16,367 nt of DNA from an uncultured Flavobacterium sp. (GCF_937967675.1 NZ_CALBSN010000170.1:1-16367); one strand, 5' to 3'. Counted from the first letter of the stretch, positions 1 through 6,811 are shown. The notes: generated by a model not told the origin, from the sequence alone. Program-made: numbers and translations.

Positions 1-23
1 GTTTTTTACTATTTTTGTTAAAA

Positions 24-47
24 AGATTGTGAGTTTTTTCACAGTCT
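24..47. other. 9-bp stem-loop upstream of the first gene
   Basis: Positions 24-32 pair with 39-47 (nine pairs, one of them G-T) around a six-base, T-rich loop. No U-tract follows directly, so a rho-independent terminator is not clear. It ends 3 bp before the GTTAGTAGC motif at 51-59 and may be part of the same boundary structure. It could also be the end of a gene outside the window. Confidence 0.4.
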
Positions 48-110
48 GACGTTAGTAGCAAGTTTTAAAAAAAAACTCCTAATTAGAATAACTACTTGAA
101 AAATTAACTT

Positions 111-617
111 ATGAAAAAGATATTTTACCTAATTATTTCTTTTATATTGATTAGCTGTGCATCAAAAAAAAATGATAATGAATTTGAAAAAATAATTTTT
201 CACACATCAGAATGCTTTGGAACTTGTCCTGAATATCATTTGGAAATAAATCAAAAGAAAGAAGTTAAACTATATGTTGAAAAAGCTTATGAAAAACGGA
301 AAATAGACACTTTGAAAATGGGATATTATAAAGGTAAACTTGATGATAAAACTTATATCGAATTTATTGACTTAATTAAAAAAATTGATTTGGAAAAATC
401 TGGAATTATCGAGCCAAAACGTGAGCCAAATACAATAATACTTTCGGAAGGTTCTCAATTATCAATAATTTTATACATTAAAAAACAAAGAAAACCAATG
501 ATATACATTTATCCTGCTGGACATTGGGAAAAATTAATGGCTTTTGTTTATAAAATTGGCAAATCTGAAAGTTTAACCAAGACAACGGAAAAATTAGAAA
601 TTGAGTCTTTTAATTAA
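111..617 (+). CDS. DUF6438-like lipoprotein
   Basis: A 168-residue predicted lipoprotein. The N-terminus has a short positive region (MKK), a hydrophobic stretch and a lipobox LISC with the lipidated cysteine at residue 16, so the mature protein should be anchored to a membrane facing the periplasm. The segment at residues 30-46 (FHTSECFGTCPEYHLEI), with Cys35 and Cys39 before a predicted beta strand, resembles the DUF6438 family, whose function is unknown. The ATG at 111 is chosen because it starts the signal peptide exactly. The gene is very rich in Lys, Ile and A/T compared with the genes after 2500, and stands alone between non-coding stretches. GTTAGTAGC before it and GCTACTAAA after it are near-mirror motifs, which raises the possibility of a mobile single-gene unit. 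The lipoprotein call is strong, the domain name moderate, the role unknown. Confidence 0.8.
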   Translation: MKKIFYLIISFILISCASKKNDNEFEKIIFHTSECFGTCPEYHLEINQKKEVKLYVEKAYEKRKIDTLKMGYYKGKLDDKTYIEFIDLIKKIDLEKSGIIEPKREPNTIILSEGSQLSIILYIKKQRKPMIYIYPAGHWEKLMAFVYKIGKSESLTKTTEKLEIESFN

Positions 618-689
618 ACCAGCTACTAAAAGCGGTAACTGTTGCACAACTACCATTTTTTAAATAAAATTTCAAAAAATAAAATTCCG

Positions 690-738
690 ACCTCGTTTAT
701 CTCGAATTTTCGGGACATTTAAGCGAGGTTTGTTTTTT
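690..738 (+). terminator. Rho-independent terminator-like hairpin
   Basis: The outer arms ACCTCG and CGAGGT are continued by TCTCGAA pairing with TTCGGGA (with G-T pairs), giving a long interrupted stem over 690-729. A T-rich run ending in six Ts follows at 729-738. It lies 73 bp after the stop of the lipoprotein gene, rather far, but it is the only plus-strand terminator candidate before the convergent gene. Confidence 0.55.
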
Positions 739-886
739 AGTTGAAGTACAAAATTCTAAAATCGGAATAGCTTACAATCGAGTTTTTGAAGTCTTCAAAG
801 ACTGATTTTACAAAAGCAAAGTATTTCCCTTGTTTTAGGGAATCCCTAACTAGCACGAGCATCAAGTTCGTAAACACTAATAAATA

Positions 887-907
887 AAATCCTTATACTC
901 AGGATTT
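887..907 (-). terminator. Terminator hairpin after the 910-1143 gene
   Basis: AAATCCT at 887-893 pairs with AGGATTT at 901-907 around a seven-base loop. Read on the minus strand, the hairpin starts 3 bases after the stop codon and is followed by TATTTATT, the usual order for a rho-independent terminator. The plus-strand side is also T-rich, so it may work in both directions. Confidence 0.55.
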
Positions 908-909
908 CT

Positions 910-1143
910 TTATTTTATTTCTTTCACACCTTTTATAAAAAGCCACTTCATGTAGATTTTTTCTCCATTGTGCGTTTTAATCGCTTGAAATTTTGGCGCT
1001 AATAATAACGCTACCATAAAAGCGGTTACTGCTATCCATAATCCTTGTAGGTGTGAATAATTCATTACACCTAAATAAGCTGGAATATAAAATAAACTAA
1101 ATCCTAAGAAGTTATATAAAAATGCTTTTACTTTTTTGCTCAT
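910..1143 (-). CDS. Small two-helix membrane protein
   Basis: A 77-residue protein with two hydrophobic segments, about residues 8-25 and 33-50, separated by a short polar turn, then a basic C-terminal tail ending GVKEIK. The pattern suggests an inner-membrane hairpin with a cytoplasmic tail. There is no signal peptide cleavage site, cysteine or catalytic motif. It lies downstream of, and in the same direction as, the THUMP methyltransferase, with a 7-bp repeat array between them, so it may be co-transcribed or have its own promoter in 1144-1186. I see no TAnnTTTG element there. I do not recognise a named family. Its reality is supported by codon pattern and terminator placement, and its function is unknown. 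Confidence 0.75.
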   Translation of the reverse strand: MSKKVKAFLYNFLGFSLFYIPAYLGVMNYSHLQGLWIAVTAFMVALLLAPKFQAIKTHNGEKIYMKWLFIKGVKEIK

Positions 1144-1186
1144 TGTTTATAATGTTTAATTGTTGAACTGATAAATTGTAAAAATG

Positions 1187-1277
1187 ACTTTTTACTTTTC
1201 ACTTTTTACTTTTTACTTTTCACTTTTTACTTTTTACTTTTTACTTTTCACTTTTTACTTTTCACTTTTCACTTTTC
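1187..1277. repeat. 13 x 7-bp tandem array (ACTTTTT/ACTTTTC)
   Basis: Thirteen uninterrupted heptamers run from 1187 to 1277, each either ACTTTTT or ACTTTTC. The order is T,C,T,T,C,T,T,T,C,T,C,C,C for the last base. On the minus strand the units read AAAAAGT and GAAAAGT. Because 7 is not a multiple of 3, that strand has TAA or TGA in every frame within 21 bp, while the plus strand has none. The last unit and part of the one before lie inside the end of the THUMP methyltransferase gene and supply its stop codon (TGA, 1269-1271). Confidence 0.9.
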
Positions 1278-2429
1278 ACTTAAATATTTCCCTTTTTTAC
1301 TGCCTTCGTACATTTCGTATTTCACCAAACGGGCTTCTAACTTTCCATTGAAAAGTTTAATTTTTCTACTTGGTTTTAATCCTACGAATTTTAATGCTTC
1401 TAAATTTGCAGTAATAAACCAAGCATTGGTATTGGGATAATTTTGTTTTAAGGTATCTCCAATTTCTCTATAAAAACGTTCCATATCAATATCCAAACGC
1501 TCTCCATAAGGCGGATTGAATACCATGTGTAGTGGTCCTTCGGTTTCTTTTTTAGAATCGAAGAAGTTTTCATTAGTAATCGTAATGTATTCGTCTAAAT
1601 TGGCGTTTCTAACATTGTCTTTTGCTTTTGCAACCGCACTTGGTGCTTTGTCGTAGCCCTTAATTGTGTAATGAAATTCGCGTGTTTTCTTTAGTAAGGA
1701 TTCTAAAATGTTATCAAATAATTCGGCATCCCAATCTTTCCATTTTTCAAAAGCAAATTCTTTTCGGTTGATATTCGCTGGAATATTACAAGCCATCATC
1801 GCTGCTTCTGCCAAAATAGTTCCCGAACCACACATTGGATCCAAGAAATGACTTTTTCCTTCCCAACCTGATAAAATCAACATTCCGGCTGCTAACACTT
1901 CGTTGATAGGCGCAATATTGGTAGCCGAACGATAGCCTCTATGATGCAACGAAGCTCCAGAAGAATCTAATGAAACCGTTACATTATCTCTATCAATATG
2001 TACGTGAATTTGTAAATCTGGGAAATCTTTATCGATGCTTGGACGCTTTCCGTTCAAATCTCTAAATTGATCTACAATCGCATCTTTAGTTTTCAAAGCC
2101 ACAAACTGGCTATGGTTGAAGTTTTCAGAATGCAACGTAGTTTCTACTAAAAAAGTATTGTGTTCTGTTAAATAATCGGACCAATCTATCGCTCTGATGC
2201 CTTCATACAACGCTTTATCGTTTTGAGCTTTAAACGTTTTAATGGGTTTTAAGATTTTCAAAGCCGTACGAAGCGCCAAATTAGCCTTGTACATAAATCC
2301 TTTATCACCTTTAAAACTCACCACACGAGTACCGATTTCCACATGTTGCGCGCCAAGAATTTGCAATTCTTTAGCTAATATTTCTTCAAAACCAAAGAAG
2401 GTTTTGGCCGTCATTTTAAAATTTTCCAT
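1269..2429 (-). CDS. THUMP-domain class I SAM RNA methyltransferase (RlmL N-terminal/YpsC type)
   Basis: A 386-residue predicted RNA methyltransferase that uses S-adenosylmethionine. Residues 1-160 match the N-terminal THUMP RNA-binding half. The Rossmann-fold half carries the SAM-binding motif LDPMCGSGT at 196-204 and the catalytic NPPYGER at 305-311, the signature of N2-guanine methyltransferases such as the first half of RlmL (m2G2445 of 23S rRNA in E. coli). The length fits the single-domain YpsC-like form rather than the ~700-residue fused RlmKL. The exact target base cannot be read from sequence. The ATG at 2429 gives the expected N-terminus; Met6 is an alternative. The final residues, SEK, and the stop codon are encoded by the neighbouring 7-bp repeat, so the tail is slightly altered by the array. 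It is transcribed divergently from the SAM methyltransferase at 2540. Confidence 0.92.
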   Translation of the reverse strand: MENFKMTAKTFFGFEEILAKELQILGAQHVEIGTRVVSFKGDKGFMYKANLALRTALKILKPIKTFKAQNDKALYEGIRAIDWSDYLTEHNTFLVETTLHSENFNHSQFVALKTKDAIVDQFRDLNGKRPSIDKDFPDLQIHVHIDRDNVTVSLDSSGASLHHRGYRSATNIAPINEVLAAGMLILSGWEGKSHFLDPMCGSGTILAEAAMMACNIPANINRKEFAFEKWKDWDAELFDNILESLLKKTREFHYTIKGYDKAPSAVAKAKDNVRNANLDEYITITNENFFDSKKETEGPLHMVFNPPYGERLDIDMERFYREIGDTLKQNYPNTNAWFITANLEALKFVGLKPSRKIKLFNGKLEARLVKYEMYEGSKKGKYLSEK

Positions 2430-2439
2430 TCTACAAATT

Positions 2440-2467
2440 CAAGTTCAATTGCAAAAATCAATTGCAA
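2440..2467. repeat. Interspersed repeat, copy 1
   Basis: CAAGTTCAA, two variable bases, then GCAAAAATCAA occupies 2440-2461 and recurs at 14022-14043 with only the two middle bases changed (TT here, GG there). In this copy TCAATTGCAA is also repeated directly at 2445-2454 and 2458-2467. It lies in the leader between the minus-strand promoter element and the THUMP methyltransferase start. Confidence 0.6.
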
Positions 2468-2492
2468 TCGTAATAATTAGGGTATTCTTGTG

Positions 2493-2500
2493 CAAAAATA
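2493..2500 (-). promoter_or_regulatory. -7 promoter element for the THUMP methyltransferase
   Basis: On the minus strand this reads TATTTTTG, a full match to the TAnnTTTG -7 element known for Bacteroidota. It lies 64 bp upstream of the ATG at 2429. I see no clear TTG at the usual -33 distance. The match is short and the call rests on its position. Confidence 0.4.
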
Positions 2501-2503
2501 CAT

Positions 2504-2511
2504 TAAATTTG
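2504..2511 (+). promoter_or_regulatory. -7 promoter element for the 2540 operon
   Basis: TAAATTTG matches the Bacteroidota -7 consensus TAnnTTTG. Transcription would start near 2516-2519, about 22 bases before the ATG at 2540. A TTG at 2488-2490 is closer (13 bp) than the usual -33 spacing, so only the -7 element is convincing. It lies 3 bp from the oppositely directed element at 2493-2500. Confidence 0.45.
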
Positions 2512-2539
2512 CTACTTGAATGAAACGAAATCAGAATTA

Positions 2540-3304
2540 ATGTCAGATAACAACAATAAATCACAATCCATAGGAAATCAACCTGCCTCAAACTGGTTTG
2601 AATCTTGGTTTGATACTAAATACTATCACATCTTATACAAGGAACGCAATGACGAAGAAGCACAATTGTTGATGGACAATTTAACGCATTATTTGAATCT
2701 TCCCGAAGCGGCTAGAATCTTAGATTTGGCTTGCGGAAAAGGACGTCATGCGATTTATCTGAATTCCTTAGGTTTTGATGTAACCGGAATTGATTTATCA
2801 GAAAACAGCATTAAGGAAGCCTCGCAATTTGCCAATGAAAAACTGCATTTCAAAGTGCACGACATGCGCGAAACGTGTAACGAAAAATACGATGCTATTT
2901 TCAATTTGTTTACGAGTTTTGGCTATTTTGAAGACGATGCTGATAATTATAAAACCATCAAAGCCATTCACAACAGTTTAACCGAAACCGGTTTTGCGGT
3001 TATTGATTTTATGAATGCGGATTTTGTAATTGAAAACTTAGTGGCTGATGAAGTAAAATCGGTTGACGGAATTGATTTTCATATACAACGTTATTATAAA
3101 GACGGACATATATTCAAAGAAATTTCGTTTGAAGACGAAGGTCAAAACTATCATTTTACCGAGAGAGTACAAGCCCTTCGCTTAGAAGATTTTGAAAAAA
3201 TGATGGAGGAAGCCGGTATTTATCTTTTAGACATTTTTGGCGATTATAAATTGCGAAAATTCTATAAAAACCAATCAGAACGTTTAATCATGATTTTCAA
3301 ATAA
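2540..3304 (+). CDS. Class I SAM-dependent methyltransferase
   Basis: A 254-residue predicted small-molecule or unspecified methyltransferase. Motif I, LDLACGKG at residues 61-68, and the acidic end of strand 2 in VTGIDLS (82-88) are the hallmark of the Methyltransf_25/11-type SAM-binding fold. The middle HDMRE and NLFTSFGYFE regions match the same broad family. The substrate cannot be inferred. The frame stays open upstream to a TTG at 2516, but the likely transcription start is near 2516-2519, so the ATG at 2540 (MSDNNNKS) is chosen. Its stop codon overlaps the next gene's ATG by one base (TAATG), so the zinc-transporter-like gene is probably translationally coupled. It appears to be the first gene of the plus-strand run ending at 6754. 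Confidence 0.85.
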   Translation: MSDNNNKSQSIGNQPASNWFESWFDTKYYHILYKERNDEEAQLLMDNLTHYLNLPEAARILDLACGKGRHAIYLNSLGFDVTGIDLSENSIKEASQFANEKLHFKVHDMRETCNEKYDAIFNLFTSFGYFEDDADNYKTIKAIHNSLTETGFAVIDFMNADFVIENLVADEVKSVDGIDFHIQRYYKDGHIFKEISFEDEGQNYHFTERVQALRLEDFEKMMEEAGIYLLDIFGDYKLRKFYKNQSERLIMIFK

Positions 3305-4038
3305 TGCAATATATTATCACCTTTTCAGCCGTAATTATTGGCTTTTTATTTGCGTTGGTACTAAAACCACAAAAAAAGAAAAACATCAAATTGTTGTTAG
3401 CGTTCAGTGGTGCGTTTTTACTTTCGCTAACCGTTTTACACTTACTTCCTGAGTTATTCAGTGAAGGACATAATCATATTCACGAAGGAGAAGAAGTGCA
3501 TGCCAAGTTACCTGTTGGCGTTTTCATTATGATTGGAATTCTTTTCCAAATCTTACTAGAATTTTTCTCAAAAGGTGCCGAACACGGACACGTTCACGTG
3601 CATACCGACGAGCATAATGAATTGCATCAGATACCTTGGTTGTTGTTTATTAGTTTGTGTATTCATGCCTTATTAGAAGGTTTTCCTATCCACAACAATC
3701 ACAATTTAGCCTATGGAATTGCGGTTCACCACTTACCTATCGCTATCATTTTGACCTTATTTTTTGTAAATGCCAAAATGAACAAAATGATGATTTTTGC
3801 TTTCATGTTTACTTTTGCTTTAATGACTCCGATAGGAACATTTTTAGCGGAACAAATGCATTTTGCTCAACATTACTCAAAAGAAATTTCGGCAGTTGTA
3901 GTGGGAATTTTGTTCCATATTTCATCAACAATTATTTTTGAAAGTAATGAAGGACACAAATTCAATTTGGCTAAAATCACCATGATTGTATTTGGTTTTG
4001 TTTTGGCTTATATAATTGAAATGGGACATTCGCATTAA
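3304..4038 (+). CDS. ZIP family metal transporter
   Basis: A 244-residue integral membrane protein of the ZIP (zinc/iron permease) family, which moves divalent metals into the cytoplasm. About seven to eight hydrophobic segments are visible. The metal-site helices are recognisable: HALLEG (His121, Glu125), then AVHHLP (His142, His143). Histidine-rich loops, GHNHIHEGEEVH at 55-66 and HGHVHVH at 94-100, and a terminal HSH are typical metal-collecting features of this family. The length is normal for a bacterial ZIP. The start overlaps the upstream methyltransferase stop by one base. Zinc is the likeliest substrate, but iron or manganese is possible. A TerC-family gene, also linked to metal handling, lies later in the same run. 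Confidence 0.88.
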   Translation: MQYIITFSAVIIGFLFALVLKPQKKKNIKLLLAFSGAFLLSLTVLHLLPELFSEGHNHIHEGEEVHAKLPVGVFIMIGILFQILLEFFSKGAEHGHVHVHTDEHNELHQIPWLLFISLCIHALLEGFPIHNNHNLAYGIAVHHLPIAIILTLFFVNAKMNKMMIFAFMFTFALMTPIGTFLAEQMHFAQHYSKEISAVVVGILFHISSTIIFESNEGHKFNLAKITMIVFGFVLAYIIEMGHSH

Positions 4039-4073
4039 TCGTAAATCAACATAAAACATAAGTACTTTTTACT

Positions 4074-4081
4074 TAAATTTG
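4074..4081 (+). promoter_or_regulatory. Possible internal -7 promoter element
   Basis: TAAATTTG, a full TAnnTTTG match, lies 22 bp before the ATG of the PH-domain gene, inside the only sizeable gap (65 bp) of the plus-strand run. No TTG is found at the -33 distance. It may start a second transcript covering the PH-domain gene, murQ and the genes beyond. Confidence 0.35.
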
Positions 4082-4103
4082 AAGAACATTTAAAACAATT
4101 GAT

Positions 4104-4484
4104 ATGGGGATTTTTTCTGCCTTACTTGGAAATGCAGGTGCTGTAAATCAAGAAACCTTAGTAAAAGATTACGGTAAATTATTAATTACAGGTGAAGAAA
4201 TTGAATTGGGTTTCAAATTGATTCGCGATACTTTTATTTTTACCAACAAACGATTAATTCTAATTGAAAAACAAGGTATTACCGGTAGCAAAATTGAATA
4301 TAAATCCATTACTTACAAAAGCATTTCACGTTTCAGCGTAGAAACTGCGGGTACATTTGACTTAGAAGCCGAATTGAAAATTTGGGTTTCAAGTGAAGTA
4401 CATCCAAGTGTGGTGAAGCAATTTAATAAATCTGTCAATGTGTATGATGTTCAGAATGTTTTGGCACATCACGTTTTAAAATAA
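4104..4484 (+). CDS. PH domain-containing protein (bPH/YvbH-like)
   Basis: A 126-residue soluble protein with no signal peptide or membrane helix. The pattern GEEIELGFKLIRDTFIFTNK followed by RLILIEKQG and KSISRFSVETAG is that of the bacterial pleckstrin-homology family (YvbH-like), a small beta-barrel fold of largely unknown function that occurs as a stand-alone domain of this length. The start codon follows a TAnnTTTG element by 22 bp. The gene ends 4 bp before murQ, so the two are very likely co-transcribed. Any role in murein recycling would be guesswork. The family call is fairly safe, the role open. Confidence 0.85.
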   Translation: MGIFSALLGNAGAVNQETLVKDYGKLLITGEEIELGFKLIRDTFIFTNKRLILIEKQGITGSKIEYKSITYKSISRFSVETAGTFDLEAELKIWVSSEVHPSVVKQFNKSVNVYDVQNVLAHHVLK

Positions 4485-4488
4485 TAGT

Positions 4489-5307
4489 ATGAATTTTACC
4501 AAGACTACTGAACAAGCTTCCAAATACGAACATTTAGAAAAAATGTCGGTATCGGATTTGTTAGCAAATATCAATAACGAAGACAAAACCGTTCCGTTAG
4601 CCGTTGAAAAAGCGTTACCACAAATTGAAAAACTAGTGACAGAAATTGTTTCGAAAATGAAACAAGGCGGTCGTTTGTTTTACATCGGTGCAGGAACTTC
4701 GGGCCGTTTAGGAATTGTAGATGCATCGGAATGTCCGCCTACTTTTGGGGTTCCGTTTGATTTGGTAATTGGAATTATTGCAGGTGGCGATACGGCGATT
4801 AGAAAAGCAGTAGAATTTGCCGAAGACGACCGAGCACAAGCGTGGAACGACTTACAACAATGGAAGATCAATGAAAACGATGTTGTAGTTGGAATTGCCG
4901 CTTCGGGAACTACGCCTTATGTGATTGGTGGTTTAGAAATGTGCAATCAAAATAACATCAGCACCGGAAGTATCAGTTGCAATGCGGAAAGTCCGTTATC
5001 GAAAACCGCTAAATTTCCTATTGATGTGGTAGTTGGACCAGAATTTGTAACCGGAAGTTCTCGCATGAAAGCTGGAACCGCTCAGAAATTGGTTTTAAAC
5101 ATGATTTCGACAGCCACTATGATTCAATTGGGAAAAGTAAAGGGAAACAAAATGGTGGATATGCAATTGAGCAACACCAAATTAATTGACAGAGGAACTC
5201 GAATGATTATGGACGAAATTCCTGTAAGTTATGAAGAAGCCAACGAACTCTTAAAAACGCACGGCAGTGTGAGAAATGCAATTCAATTTTACCTAAATTC
5301 AAAATAA
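4489..5307 (+). CDS. murQ: N-acetylmuramic acid 6-phosphate etherase
   Basis: A cytoplasmic enzyme that cleaves the lactyl ether of MurNAc-6-phosphate to give GlcNAc-6-phosphate and D-lactate, in cell-wall recycling. The SIS fold is clear: sugar-phosphate loop FYIGAGTSGR at residues 64-73, ASECPPTFGVP at 79-89, and the family signature GSSRMKAGTAQK at 189-200. Glu81 and Glu112 are 31 residues apart, the spacing of the two catalytic glutamates described for E. coli MurQ, so the active site looks intact. At 272 residues it is somewhat shorter than the ~298 of E. coli, mainly at the C-terminus, which I believe is usual in this phylum. It starts 4 bp after the PH-domain gene and its stop directly abuts the next ATG. 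No PTS transporter or anhydro-MurNAc kinase gene is in the window. Confidence 0.97.
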   Translation: MNFTKTTEQASKYEHLEKMSVSDLLANINNEDKTVPLAVEKALPQIEKLVTEIVSKMKQGGRLFYIGAGTSGRLGIVDASECPPTFGVPFDLVIGIIAGGDTAIRKAVEFAEDDRAQAWNDLQQWKINENDVVVGIAASGTTPYVIGGLEMCNQNNISTGSISCNAESPLSKTAKFPIDVVVGPEFVTGSSRMKAGTAQKLVLNMISTATMIQLGKVKGNKMVDMQLSNTKLIDRGTRMIMDEIPVSYEEANELLKTHGSVRNAIQFYLNSK

Positions 5308-5541
5308 ATGGCAACCGATAAAAATGTATTAGTGAAAGGAATCAAACTTTTGGCCGGTGCTTTACCGCTATTGTTTTTGGGACCCATAATCATAAATAGT
5401 GCTTTCAAAAACGAAAAACATCCCCTCTATCCTTACGTTTTAGCATTAGGGATTATTGTAGCAATAGCCGCCATGTACTTAATTTATAAAGGTATCAATA
5501 CCATGGTAAAAAGCATGTTTGATGGTGATAGACAAGGTTAA
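5308..5541 (+). CDS. DUF6095-like small membrane protein
   Basis: A 77-residue protein with two hydrophobic helices, about residues 9-30 and 42-63, joined by a polar loop (NSAFKNEKHPLYP) and ending in a charged tail (MFDGDRQG). It resembles the short flavobacterial membrane proteins called DUF6095, whose function is unknown; I give that name from memory. Its ATG follows the murQ stop codon with no gap, so translation is probably coupled to murQ. Any link to murein recycling is inferred only from this position. Confidence 0.8.
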   Translation: MATDKNVLVKGIKLLAGALPLLFLGPIIINSAFKNEKHPLYPYVLALGIIVAIAAMYLIYKGINTMVKSMFDGDRQG

Positions 5542-5559
5542 AATAATAAAAATTCAATT

Positions 5560-5946
5560 ATGAAATTCAATATACCAACTTTGATTTTTAGTTTATTAGT
5601 GCTAACAACATTCGCTTCATGTTATCAACAAGAACGCAATTGTACTGATTTTAAAACGGGTAAATTCATTTCAGAAACCGAAATTGAAGGTAAAAAATAC
5701 ACCAGTACTTTTGAACGCAACGATTCTATTCAAGTTGAAACCTACGAAGGAAAAATTGATACTTTCAAGGTACGTTGGACAAACGATTGCGAATATGTAA
5801 TTCAAAATATCAATCCCAAAAACCGCGAAGAGAAAAAAGCAGTTCAAATGAAAATCTTGACTACCAAAGACAATACCTATACTTTTGAATATTCCTTTGT
5901 GGGCGATTCAAAAAAACAACGCGGTACTGTAACAAAAACAAACTAG
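5560..5946 (+). CDS. Small lipoprotein of unknown function
   Basis: A 128-residue predicted lipoprotein. The signal MKFNIPTLIFSLLVL leads into a lipobox FASC with the lipidated cysteine at residue 21; a second cysteine follows at 28. The mature part is rich in Thr, Lys and Glu and looks all-beta. It contains no topoisomerase motif of any kind. I recall that close flavobacterial relatives carry an automatic 'DNA topoisomerase IV' label; nothing here supports that name, and the true subunits lie elsewhere in this window. It starts 18 bp after the DUF6095-like gene and precedes the TerC-family gene by 34 bp, so it is probably in the same transcript. Confidence 0.8.
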   Translation: MKFNIPTLIFSLLVLTTFASCYQQERNCTDFKTGKFISETEIEGKKYTSTFERNDSIQVETYEGKIDTFKVRWTNDCEYVIQNINPKNREEKKAVQMKILTTKDNTYTFEYSFVGDSKKQRGTVTKTN

Positions 5947-5980
5947 TCACGTATAACAAGCTTTAAAAACATAAAATAAA

Positions 5981-6754
5981 ATGGAAGTATTTTTAAATCC
6001 GGATGCTTGGATAGCACTTTTAACCTTAACATTTTTAGAAATTATTCTAGGTATCGATAACATTATTTTTATTTCGATTGTTACTGGAAAATTACCACAA
6101 GAAAAACGTAAAAAAGCTACTAGAATAGGATTATTCTTAGCTATGTTTATGCGTATTGCATTGCTATTCGGAATTACCTTATTAATTGCCATGAAAGCGC
6201 CATGGTTCAGCTTTGACTTTGGTTGGTTCTCAGCCGACATTACAGGTCAAGCTTTAATTTTATTATTAGGAGGCTTGTTCTTAATTTATAAAAGTACCAA
6301 AGAAATTCACGAAAAAGTAGACCACAAAGGTGAAGAAGAGAAAGAACTTAAAACTTCTGCAACTAAATCATTTGCAAGTGTGATTGGTCAAATTCTACTT
6401 ATCGATTTAATTTTCTCAGTAGACAGTATCTTAACAGCTGTTGGTATGACAAATGGTATCGAAGGTGCCTTAGTAATTATGATTACTGCCGTAGTAATTT
6501 CTGTAGGAATCATGATGTTATTTGCAGTTCCAGTTGGAAATTTCGTAAATGCAAACCCATCTATTCAAATCTTAGGTTTAGCCTTCTTAATCCTTATCGG
6601 ATTTATGTTAATTACCGAAAGTATGCACTTATCGCATGCCGAATTGGTTGGACAACAAGTAGGTGCTGTTCCTAAAGGATATTTATACTTTGCTATTGCC
6701 TTTTCATTAGGAGTAGAATTTTTAAACATGAAAATGCGTAAAAAAGCACATTAA
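5981..6754 (+). CDS. TerC family membrane protein
   Basis: A 257-residue polytopic inner-membrane protein of the TerC family. Hydrophobic helices run through most of the length. The two repeat-like acidic motifs are present: LEIILGIDNIIF (residues 19-30, Asp26) in the first helix and LIDLIFSVDSILTAVGM (140-156, Asp142 and Asp148) midway. A charged cytoplasmic loop lies between about 105 and 130. Some family members export manganese or other metals, possibly to load secreted proteins; others were found by association with tellurite resistance. No other ter gene is nearby, so tellurite resistance should not be assumed. It is the last gene of the plus-strand run and is followed by a strong terminator. 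Confidence 0.9.
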   Translation: MEVFLNPDAWIALLTLTFLEIILGIDNIIFISIVTGKLPQEKRKKATRIGLFLAMFMRIALLFGITLLIAMKAPWFSFDFGWFSADITGQALILLLGGLFLIYKSTKEIHEKVDHKGEEEKELKTSATKSFASVIGQILLIDLIFSVDSILTAVGMTNGIEGALVIMITAVVISVGIMMLFAVPVGNFVNANPSIQILGLAFLILIGFMLITESMHLSHAELVGQQVGAVPKGYLYFAIAFSLGVEFLNMKMRKKAH

Positions 6755-6811
6755 GATTAGGAACGAATGGTTCGGGACTTATCAGAATACCATATTCCTG
6801 CTATACATTAC

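Larger units (their letters stand above)
618..909. other. Non-coding gap between convergent genes
   Basis: No credible gene is seen here. The stretch holds a GCTACTAAA motif at 622-630, a 40-bp hairpin with a T-run at 690-738, a small inverted repeat AGTCTT-CA-AAGACT near 790-803, a 15-bp near-palindrome TTAGGGA-A-TCCCTAA at 835-849, and the terminator hairpin of the minus-strand gene at 887-907. The genes on both sides end here, so it is a convergent 3' region. Confidence 0.6.

Noticed and set aside
1187..1277. CRISPR-like array
   Set aside because: The units are 7 bp and contiguous, with no spacers; it is a simple tandem repeat.
2516..2539. TTG start for the SAM methyltransferase
   Set aside because: It coincides with the predicted transcription start; the ATG at 2540 leaves a sensible ~22-base leader. 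A seven-codon ATG frame at 2520-2540 was also considered as a leader peptide and dropped for lack of support.
5981..6754. Tellurite resistance determinant
   Set aside because: Only a TerC-family protein is present, without terA, terB, terD or terE-like neighbours; the family has wider membrane and metal roles.
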